Assembly: GCF_012222825.1 (NCBI RefSeq)
Contig: NZ_CP038017.1
Coordinates: forward strand, 1,178,001 to 1,242,000
Origin: Allofrancisella frigidaquae
Lineage (GTDB): Bacteria; Pseudomonadota; Gammaproteobacteria; Francisellales; Francisellaceae
Reading direction: 5' to 3'
DNA length: 64,000 nt
Both the position numbers and the translations under genes were made by a program. Positions 54,631-62,493 of this stretch are shown piece by piece. How positions within the stretch are numbered: position 1 is the first letter of the stretch; each line of letters begins with the position of its first letter. Below the pieces are notes generated by a model. The model was not told where the DNA came from. It saw only the letters and a list, made by a program, of their open reading frames with translations, and ran no database searches.

Positions 54631-55970
54631 GAGCCTTTCCACTTAACTGTGTAAATTCACTTACATGAATCTCTGAATTCTATGCTCAAACTCGATAGCG
54701 AAATAAGGCATAGCCTCATTCCAATATTTAACAGGCATAGACCATTTTTTAGTCAAATAATCTATAGCCAAGTACAAAGATTTGAAAACAGAGTCATCTT
54801 TAGGAAATAGCTTTTTATTCTTAATGACTTTCCTAAACTGGCTATTAAGCGATTCAATCGCATTAGTAGTGTAAATAACTTTACGAATTTTTGGAGGATA
54901 TTGCAAGAATACAGTTAAATTATCCCAATTATTTATCCATGACTTTGAAATTAAAGGATATTTAGTATCATATTTATTTGCAAAGTTATCAAGCTCAGAT
55001 TGAGCTATTGCAATGGTATCAGCATCATATATTTTCTTTAACTCTCTAGCTACCTCTTTCTTGTCTTTATATGGCACATACTTAAGACTATTACGAATTT
55101 GATGAACGATACAAAGCTGATGCTTTGTCTCAGGGTATATAGCTTGTATAGCATCAGACATGCCTTTTAAATTATCAGTACATGCTATAAATATATCCTG
55201 TAAGCCTCTATTCTTTAATTCAGTAAAAACACTAAGCCAATATTTAGCACCTTCATTTTGACTGATCCAAAGACCTAATACATCCTTATGACCAGTTAAC
55301 GATATGCCAAGAGCCACATACACAGCTTTATTAATAATATGCTTGTCTTCTCTAACTTTAACGACTATACAGTCAAAAAACACTATTGGATAAACTGACT
55401 CTAAAGGTCTATTTTGCCATGCTTTAACATCATCAATAATAGCTTCTGTAACATCACTTATAAAGCTTGTACTTATCTTTGTATCATATAACTCAAATAA
55501 CTGTTGTTGGATATCTGTAGTACTCATACCTTTAGCATACAAAGATATAATTTTTTGGTCTAAGCCGTTTATCTTGGTGACTCTTTTGGGAACTATTTGA
55601 GGTTCAAAGTCACTATCTCTATCTCGTGGAACTGATATTTCCAAATTACCTGTGTCTGTAGCTAATGTCTTGTTACTATAGCCATTCCTAGCATTTGATG
55701 AATTAGTCCTTTGGTGTTTTGAATAACCAAGATGACTATTCATTTCTGCATCTAGTGCTTTTTCTAATAATCGTTTTGTTAGTTGCTTTAGCAAACCATC
55801 TTTCTCAAACATTTGATTAATATCAACACCTGAATCTATTATTTGATCTGCAATAGCTGTGTAAATATCTTCTGACTTCTTATTCTTAGACATTGTTTCT
55901 ATCCTTAATATTTCGCTAGAAATAATCTAGCAGGTTAATTAAGAATTTACACATTTATTTGGAAAGTCCC
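54631..55970 (-). mobile_element. complete IS256-family insertion sequence
   Basis: The element is 1340 bp and holds one intact transposase gene. The ends are imperfect inverted repeats: GAGCCTTTCCACTTAACTGT at the left and GGGACTTTCCAAATAAATGT read inward from the right, both followed by GTAAATTC-like sequence. It is flanked by an exact 8-bp direct repeat TAAAAAGT (54623-54630 and 55971-55978), the target duplication length expected for IS256. It lies in the short space between the convergent lpxH and murF genes, so no gene is broken. Confidence 0.92.
54661..55893 (-). CDS. IS256-family transposase
   Basis: This 410-residue mutator-type transposase has the DDE residues in FFDCIVVKVRED, ACTDNLKGMSDAIQ and TTNAIESLNSQFRK, the C-x2-H-like LCIVHQIRNSLKYVPYKD, and the family C-terminus. 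The gene is uninterrupted and fills the IS256-type element. It is likely to be active given the intact frame, matching ends and an exact target duplication. Confidence 0.97.
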   Translation of the reverse strand: MSKNKKSEDIYTAIADQIIDSGVDINQMFEKDGLLKQLTKRLLEKALDAEMNSHLGYSKHQRTNSSNARNGYSNKTLATDTGNLEISVPRDRDSDFEPQIVPKRVTKINGLDQKIISLYAKGMSTTDIQQQLFELYDTKISTSFISDVTEAIIDDVKAWQNRPLESVYPIVFFDCIVVKVREDKHIINKAVYVALGISLTGHKDVLGLWISQNEGAKYWLSVFTELKNRGLQDIFIACTDNLKGMSDAIQAIYPETKHQLCIVHQIRNSLKYVPYKDKKEVARELKKIYDADTIAIAQSELDNFANKYDTKYPLISKSWINNWDNLTVFLQYPPKIRKVIYTTNAIESLNSQFRKVIKNKKLFPKDDSVFKSLYLAIDYLTKKWSMPVKYWNEAMPYFAIEFEHRIQRFM

Positions 55971-55992
55971 TAAAAAGTAGTACGTTACTCAG

Positions 55993-57387
55993 TTAGGATT
56001 GACCACGTAATCTACCGTCTTGAAAGTCGATAGATAAAGTTTTTATGAAATCTACAACTTCTTCCATCTCATAACTTCTAGCGCCTTTAACTATGACTTT
56101 TGTAGCTACGTCATTACAAAGCTTAAGAACTTGTTCTAAACCTTTTTTTAACTCTTCTTTTGTATCATAAAGTTTAACATTCTCACTTTGAATTTGGCTA
56201 AGAGTAACTTCTAGCAAACTCTTATCACCATATAAAAAAACTCTATCTAAGTTTGCTTCTTGTAACCACTGCCCCATCTGCCGGTGATAATTTTCTGCCT
56301 CGTTACCAAGCTCCTTCATCGAACTAATAGCTAAAATCTTTTTTCCATTAAACTCTGATAAATCTTCAATAGCTGCTTTTACTGCAGCAACACTAGCGTT
56401 ATATGTATCATCTACCAGAATTAACTTTTCACTTAATTTCTTTATACAAAATCTACCTTTATAATTACTAATTTTGCTAGTATTTTTAAGAAAATCTTTT
56501 GGATCAACTCCTGCAGCAACTACACCAGCAATAGCTAATACACTATTAAATAAATTGTGTTTCCCTATAGCTGGAAGAAAATATTCATATTCTTTACTAA
56601 AGATACTAAGTTTAACCTTATAGGTGTCTTGGATAACATCATATCCTTTTATGTAAATATCTGCCATTTGGTTAAACATAGAGCAAGTGATTTTTTTACA
56701 GTCTAAGGCAGATACATACTTAGGTATTCTCTCATCGTCAAGATTTACTATACAATAGCCTTTTTGTGGTGTTGCTTTTAAGAGTTCACCCTTTTCTACC
56801 ATTACACCATCTAAACTTTTCAAATTTTCTAAATGTGAAGCACCAACGTTTGTAATCATCGCTATATCTGGTTGAATGATTTCAGCTGCTGCTTTAATCT
56901 CACCACCCACATTAGTACCAGCTTCAATTACTGCAAAATCTGCCTCTTGAGGTGCTTCTAAAATAGTCATTGGTACACCAAGGTAATTATTTAAATTGCC
57001 TTTAGTAAAGTGAACTTTATTATCTCCCAATAGAGTTACTATCATTTCTTTTACAGTTGTTTTACCACAACTACCTGTTAGCGAGATTATTGGCATTTTT
57101 AATGATTTACGATACTCCTTAGCAAGCTTACGTAAGCCACGAATCGTATTGTCACAGACTACTTGCGGAATATCTGTATTTTGCTTTTTAGAAACTAATA
57201 GTGCTTTTGCACCATTTGTAATAGCTTGAGGAATAAAGTCATGGCCATCCCTATTTGCTACTATTGCAACAAACAAACTATCTTGCTTAATATCATTTGA
57301 ATTAATAGTGATAGTTTTTATTTGAACATCTTTGCCTATATATTCAAACCCTACTTGAATTGCTAACTCTTTTAGAGAAGTGATCAT
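55993..57387 (-). CDS. murF: UDP-MurNAc-tripeptide--D-Ala-D-Ala ligase
   Basis: This 464-residue Mur ligase completes the UDP-MurNAc-pentapeptide. Key features are the N-terminal substrate domain, ATP-binding SLTGSCGKTTVKEM near residue 104, TKGNLNNYLGVPMTIL, VIEAGTNVGGEI, ITNVGASHLENLKS, and VDDTYNASVAAVKAAIEDLS. The length is normal. The IS256-family element lies just downstream of its stop, outside the gene. Confidence 0.95.
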   Translation of the reverse strand: MITSLKELAIQVGFEYIGKDVQIKTITINSNDIKQDSLFVAIVANRDGHDFIPQAITNGAKALLVSKKQNTDIPQVVCDNTIRGLRKLAKEYRKSLKMPIISLTGSCGKTTVKEMIVTLLGDNKVHFTKGNLNNYLGVPMTILEAPQEADFAVIEAGTNVGGEIKAAAEIIQPDIAMITNVGASHLENLKSLDGVMVEKGELLKATPQKGYCIVNLDDERIPKYVSALDCKKITCSMFNQMADIYIKGYDVIQDTYKVKLSIFSKEYEYFLPAIGKHNLFNSVLAIAGVVAAGVDPKDFLKNTSKISNYKGRFCIKKLSEKLILVDDTYNASVAAVKAAIEDLSEFNGKKILAISSMKELGNEAENYHRQMGQWLQEANLDRVFLYGDKSLLEVTLSQIQSENVKLYDTKEELKKGLEQVLKLCNDVATKVIVKGARSYEMEEVVDFIKTLSIDFQDGRLRGQS

Positions 57388-57516
57388 ATCTATTAATAAA
57401 AAACCGTCAAATAAGGTTATTGTAAGGCAACAGAGAAATATATGCTAGCAAAGACTGTTATTTTAACCTTGATGTATTGAAAAACAAATTAGCTAAACAA
57501 AGTCGAAGATTAGCGT

Positions 57517-58905
57517 TTATACGTAATAATTTGAACTTTCGTCTATTATAACCTCTTTTGCGACTCTTATCGCCTCACAAATAGTTCGATAATACTTTGA
57601 TTTTTCGAAATTTTTAGGAAGATTTTTTATTTGCCCAGGATCTTTAGTCCAACGCTCAGTAATTTTATCATTTCCACTATACTTTACATCAACAGCTTCA
57701 AATGCCTTCTTTTCTTTGTTTAAAATCTCTAACATATTATCTACATTGTCTGCCATATCTATTGCACGAAAGACCATTTCTAATCTCCCTGTATGATGTC
57801 TACCCTTAAAGTACTCTGCTACTTTCGAAAACTTTGAAGCATTATTTGGATTAAATTTCGAATATGTTTTAAGTATTTCTAAAATTTTTAGTTTACACAT
57901 CTTAGCCACTTTTAATTTCCAATCTTTTGCTAGTCGATGCTTAACACTCTGGTTTGACAATCTGCTGCTATAAGAGCTTCTACTTGAACCTGATTTTTTT
58001 TCTTCCTCATATAGAAAACTGCCTTGACCCCTATCATTCAAAAATTTATGATTAGCATAAAACTGTGATTGATCTAAAGACTTCCTTGTTGCATAACCAC
58101 GATACATCCTCTGGATTGTTATAATTTTATTTTCGTGCTCCCTATTAACATCAAGTATCAAACTGTTCTTCACACTACTAAATCTACGACCTTGGGCAAA
58201 AGAGCTTCTTCCATTTTCTAATTTTTCTTTTTGTTTCTGGTAAAACTCCTCAAATTTATTTACCAAATATGAATATTTTTCTATGTAATTTACATCTTGT
58301 GATAAAGTAGATACTTTTGTCTTCTGATTTATATTAATTACTCCTGCGTAGAAATCTTCTACTTTATAATCTTTTGCGCTTTCTAAAAGCTTATTAACTT
58401 CAGAAAGTTTTACCGCTGTATGAATCCACGGGTCAACTACAATAGCATTTCTCAAGTCATTTTCATATTTTGCATATAAGCTTTCTAAGTTAGAAAGGCT
58501 AGGTAAGCTACCTTCTTTTAAATTGAAGAACGAGTACGATTGATGTAGTATAATTATCGCATGATTATTATCTTTTTGTTCGATCATAATCTTTGTTACA
58601 TAAATTGCTTCATGATAATTGGTTTTAATCAAATTACTAATGTACATTGCAGTAGCTATTAGACGACCACAGTTTGCTGTACCCATAGATAAAGCCGCCT
58701 GTGCTTTTTCAATGTAACCGTTAAGTTTTGTAGGATCTTTTCTTGAATCTACCATGTCATTATGAAGCTTTTTATAAAAGTCCGTATTTTTGTATTCATA
58801 AAATAGTTGTCCTTTATTATCCATGTTCACCGCGTAGGGTATATAAAACTTAACAGTCTCAACCAAAGCAGCTCCAATAGCTAACAATTCATTACTATCG
58901 ATCAT
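57517..58905 (-). CDS. IQ-motif protein with conserved Cys/His/Asp, copy A
   Basis: I do not recognise a named family. This protein of about 462 residues shares with the upstream paralogue an N-terminal MIDSNELLAIGAALVETV, a Cys (TANCGRLIATAMYI), a His (NNHAIIILHQS), an Asp (VVDPWIHTAVKLS), and the IQ motif TIQRMYRGYATRK after SFAQGRRFSSV. Cys, His, Asp in this order suggests a papain/transglutaminase-like hydrolase core. An IQ motif is the calmodulin-binding type in eukaryotes and rare in bacteria. The start is set by homology to copy B; no ribosome site is clear. No signal peptide is seen. Confidence 0.7.
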   Translation of the reverse strand: MIDSNELLAIGAALVETVKFYIPYAVNMDNKGQLFYEYKNTDFYKKLHNDMVDSRKDPTKLNGYIEKAQAALSMGTANCGRLIATAMYISNLIKTNYHEAIYVTKIMIEQKDNNHAIIILHQSYSFFNLKEGSLPSLSNLESLYAKYENDLRNAIVVDPWIHTAVKLSEVNKLLESAKDYKVEDFYAGVININQKTKVSTLSQDVNYIEKYSYLVNKFEEFYQKQKEKLENGRSSFAQGRRFSSVKNSLILDVNREHENKIITIQRMYRGYATRKSLDQSQFYANHKFLNDRGQGSFLYEEEKKSGSSRSSYSSRLSNQSVKHRLAKDWKLKVAKMCKLKILEILKTYSKFNPNNASKFSKVAEYFKGRHHTGRLEMVFRAIDMADNVDNMLEILNKEKKAFEAVDVKYSGNDKITERWTKDPGQIKNLPKNFEKSKYYRTICEAIRVAKEVIIDESSNYYV

Positions 58906-59061
58906 TGTATACAACATTTAAATTTGTTTTACATTATTATATAATAATAATTAAATTTTTAAATATTAATTTTAACTTTTAATGCCGAAAGCTATTAAAA
59001 CGTCCTAGACTAATTCAACTAATAAGTGGTTGCTAAGCTTACTTGAAGTTTTCAGCCAGAT

Positions 59062-60381
59062 TTATGAATCTATAGCCTTGCTTACTAAATTATAGTAACC
59101 ATCTTTATTTGTATATAATTTTTCCAACCTGAACTGCGCGTTCCAACCCTCTAACTTATCTAAAAGAGCTGTATATCTAACTCTATCCATAGCTCTGTGC
59201 CTACGAATATCTCTCACCCAGTCTAATTTTAAATCCACATCTGAGGTATATTTTTCAAAGTCATATTTTGTTTCCGGCACTACACCTAAACTAAATAATC
59301 CTTTAGCTGTTGAAGTCATAGTTATATTTTCCTTGCTTAAATTAGTAGGTGCTATATTTGAGCTTCTTACGATAGGAAGTATAGTCATTACTCTTATAAA
59401 TATTTTTACCAGTTTATCTTCCCCGGGGTATCTATAATCATCTATACATCTTTCTAGATATAAAATTACAGAGTTTATAGCTTTACCTTTTCGATCACTA
59501 TGAAGACACCAACTATACCAGTAGGATGATTTACTTTTTAATCTAGTAAAAAAATCTATTAAACTAATTAACTGTTGTTGTAAATGCTTTCTTGTTGCAT
59601 AACCACGATACATCCGCTGAATTGTTACAATTTCATTTTCATTCTCTTTATTAACATCAAGTATTAAACTATTTTCCACGCTACTAAATTTACGTCCTCT
59701 AGCAAAACTATCACTACGTTCTAATAGTTTTTGTTGTTGCTCTTTATAAAAAAATTCAAACGTATTTACATAATCCTCACTTATATTAGTGACTTCACTT
59801 TCTGGAGAGATTGTAATACGGACACCTCCATACCTTATGGTACCCTCAAAAAAATCTCTAACTTGGAATAATTCTGCATGTTCCAAATGCTCTAAATAAT
59901 TTGATAATTTTGTAGCTTTATATGTCCATGGATCAATAATAACAGCGTTGCTTAACTCAGGATCGATTGATAATCCATGAACATTATCTTTGTAATATAC
60001 CCAGTCTGGAGATGTACTATTGAATAACTTTAAACTAGTATGGGCTAATACAAACGTATGCTTGAAGGTACTTATAAGGGATAAATAAAATGTACCTATT
60101 CTTATTTTTTTTGAGCCTTGTGCTATATACAAGCAAGCTAACGATAGCTCATCACACCAACCAACACCTAGCTCTAGTCCGACTTTCCCATACCCTTGGG
60201 GTGTATAAGTTAAGCCTGGTATATTATCTATCTGTATCACTTCTTCACGTCTTTTTTTATAAAATTTGCTTGCTTTATAGTTAGAATATAATAGTTCGAT
60301 ATTTTCTGAATACTTTATATATTTTCTAACTGTCTGAACAAGTGCTGCACCAATAGCTAACAACTCATCACTATCAATCAT
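59062..60381 (-). CDS. IQ-motif protein with conserved Cys/His/Asp, copy B
   Basis: This 439-residue paralogue lies directly upstream of copy A in tandem. It starts at ATG 60381 (MIDSDELLAIGAALVQTV), with GGGGAT seven bases upstream; the longer frame to 60462 lacks homology. It has the same motif order: GVGWCDELSLACLYIA (Cys76), TFKHTFVLAH (His108), AVIIDPWTYKATKLS (Asp150), SFARGRKFSSV and TIQRMYRGYATRK (IQ, about 254-266). Beyond that the C-terminal halves of the two proteins differ. Divergence with kept core residues suggests both are used. Confidence 0.7.
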   Translation of the reverse strand: MIDSDELLAIGAALVQTVRKYIKYSENIELLYSNYKASKFYKKRREEVIQIDNIPGLTYTPQGYGKVGLELGVGWCDELSLACLYIAQGSKKIRIGTFYLSLISTFKHTFVLAHTSLKLFNSTSPDWVYYKDNVHGLSIDPELSNAVIIDPWTYKATKLSNYLEHLEHAELFQVRDFFEGTIRYGGVRITISPESEVTNISEDYVNTFEFFYKEQQQKLLERSDSFARGRKFSSVENSLILDVNKENENEIVTIQRMYRGYATRKHLQQQLISLIDFFTRLKSKSSYWYSWCLHSDRKGKAINSVILYLERCIDDYRYPGEDKLVKIFIRVMTILPIVRSSNIAPTNLSKENITMTSTAKGLFSLGVVPETKYDFEKYTSDVDLKLDWVRDIRRHRAMDRVRYTALLDKLEGWNAQFRLEKLYTNKDGYYNLVSKAIDS

Positions 60382-60602
60382 GTTAATATCCCCATTTTTT
60401 ATTTTTGTACACATTTTAATATTTTGATCACAAATATTGCCAACAAACAAGTTGCTAATCATTTTCTCAAACTACAAAATGTGACGCATAAAACTGAATT
60501 TCTAGAATCAGACTAAATAATTTTACTAACATTTCTGCTGTAAATCTAAGTCGAGAGATTTAAAGTATTAATATAAGCTGAGATTATATAGCTAACGATA
60601 TT

Positions 60603-60637
60603 AAAAAGTAGTAGGCTATAACGATAGTAGACTTTTT
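60603..60637 (-). terminator. candidate terminator of glnS
   Basis: AAAAAGT (60603-60609) and ACTTTTT (60631-60637) pair, with an inner CTAT/ATAG pair. In the minus direction the hairpin ends in TTTTT, as a rho-independent terminator after glnS (stop at 60694) would. The stem is AT-rich, so it may be weak. Confidence 0.4.
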
Positions 60638-60693
60638 ATAACTTATTATCTACATGTATACTAGAATGGACAAAATATCAAACAAAAGCCAGA

Positions 60694-62343
60694 TTAACTG
60701 CTTCTAAGAGTTACAGTTCTATTAAATACAGGCTTTTCTTTTGAGTAATCTTTCTGATCTGCTACAAAATAGCCAATTCTGTTAAACTGAAAATGCTCTT
60801 CAGGCACAGCATCTTCTAGAGATTGTTCTAGCTTAGCATTTTTGATAACTTCCATAGAATTAGGATTTAAGCTATCTTCTATGTTTTCAAATTTAGTTGG
60901 GTTTTCGTCATTAAAAAGTCTGTCATAAATCCTAATTTCAGCATCTATACAGTTATTAGCATCTACCCAGTGGATAATACCATTTGGTTTTTTATCATCT
61001 TCTGGTTTTTTACCACCTAGAGTTTCTGGTAGATAGCTACACTTTAATTCAATAACCTTACCACTAACATCTGTAATAACCTCGTCACAATCTATTACAT
61101 AGCTATTCATAAGTCGCACTCGACCATTTGGACTTAGTTTTTTCATACCTTTTTCAAGCTCAAATACAAAATCATCTCTTTCAATAAATATCTCAGACGA
61201 AATGGTGATATCTCTTCTACCTAAATCGTGGTTTTGTGGATGATTTGGCACATCTAAGGTATGTGGCTGCATCCCTTTTATAGTTATTTTAATAGGATCT
61301 AAAACAGCATTTTTCCTTAAAGCGTTTTTATTAAGGTCATCTCTAATAGACTCTTCAAGTACTGATACATCAATTATAGAATCTTGTTTTGATATTCCTA
61401 TCATTTCACAAAAATTACGGATAGATTCTGCAGTATAGCCTCTACGACGATAACCTTTTAGTGTAGGCATACGTGGATCGTCCCAACCATTTACCAAGTT
61501 ATTATCAATTAGATATTTCAATTTTCTCTTACTTGTAATCGTATAGTTTAGATTAAGCCTAGAAAACTCTATTTGCTGAGGTTTAACTTGAAACTCTGTC
61601 TCATTTACCACCCAATCATAAAATGGTCTTTGATCTTGAAACTCAAGAGTACAAAGAGAATGAGTGATACCTTCTATAGCATCTTCTAATGGATGGGCAA
61701 AAGCATACATTGGATAGATACACCATTTATCACCAGTTTTTGGATGACGTGAGAATTTTATTCTATATAAAGCTGGGTCCCTTAGATTGATATTGCCAGA
61801 TGACATATCTATTTTTGCTCTTAAAGTTTTACTACCTTCAGCAAATTCACCTTTTTTCATTTTTTCAAAAAGTTCAAGATTTTCTTGTATACTTCTATCT
61901 CTATATGGACTATTGTGGCCTGCTTCTTTTAGGGTGCCTCTATATTGCTTCACTTCATCTGCAGACAGATCACAAACATAGGCCTTTCCCTTTTTGATAA
62001 GTAACACAGCAAGATCATACATTTTATCAAAATACTCTGATGCAAAGTGAGGCTGATTTTCCCACTTAAAACCAAGCCATTGTACATCCTCTTGGATTGC
62101 ATTTATATATTCGATATCTTCTTTATCTGGATTAGTATCATCAAACCGTAGATTACACTTTCCACCAAATTCTTGAGCTATGCCAAAATTTAGACAAATA
62201 GATTTTGCATGTCCTATATGCAGATAACCATTAGGTTCCGGTGGGAACCGTGTTAGTATGCTAGAAATGTTATTATTTTCTAGGTCTTTTTTAACAATAT
62301 TTTTGATAAAGTGAGTTTTAACAGTATAATTTTTATCAGTCAT
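60694..62343 (-). CDS. glnS: glutaminyl-tRNA synthetase
   Basis: This 549-residue class I synthetase has TRFPPEPNGYLHIGHAKSIC with the HIGH motif near residue 42, RFDDTNPDKE, and the KMSKS-like ITSKRKL near residue 258, followed by the anticodon-binding beta-barrels with FNRIGYFVADQKD near the end. It charges tRNA-Gln directly. The length is normal. It is divergent from the PEP-carboxykinase-like gene. Confidence 0.97.
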   Translation of the reverse strand: MTDKNYTVKTHFIKNIVKKDLENNNISSILTRFPPEPNGYLHIGHAKSICLNFGIAQEFGGKCNLRFDDTNPDKEDIEYINAIQEDVQWLGFKWENQPHFASEYFDKMYDLAVLLIKKGKAYVCDLSADEVKQYRGTLKEAGHNSPYRDRSIQENLELFEKMKKGEFAEGSKTLRAKIDMSSGNINLRDPALYRIKFSRHPKTGDKWCIYPMYAFAHPLEDAIEGITHSLCTLEFQDQRPFYDWVVNETEFQVKPQQIEFSRLNLNYTITSKRKLKYLIDNNLVNGWDDPRMPTLKGYRRRGYTAESIRNFCEMIGISKQDSIIDVSVLEESIRDDLNKNALRKNAVLDPIKITIKGMQPHTLDVPNHPQNHDLGRRDITISSEIFIERDDFVFELEKGMKKLSPNGRVRLMNSYVIDCDEVITDVSGKVIELKCSYLPETLGGKKPEDDKKPNGIIHWVDANNCIDAEIRIYDRLFNDENPTKFENIEDSLNPNSMEVIKNAKLEQSLEDAVPEEHFQFNRIGYFVADQKDYSKEKPVFNRTVTLRSS

Positions 62344-62416
62344 ATTTCTTATAATAATGTGGATTTAATATATTAGTTAATATTTTACTTTATTCGAGAA
62401 CTCTGCGTACAATTTT

Positions 62417-62445
62417 TTGAAAAAAAAGTATATTCCAGCTATAAT
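62417..62445 (+). promoter_or_regulatory. promoter of the PEPCK-like gene
   Basis: TTGAAA (62417-62422) and a perfect TATAAT (62440-62445) are spaced by 17 bp, about 50 bp before the ATG at 62494. The match is good enough to predict active transcription of the downstream gene. Confidence 0.6.
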
Positions 62446-62493
62446 CTGACTAAAATATCACTAGCTTACCTGGCTAATAAGGAAACTTGTATC

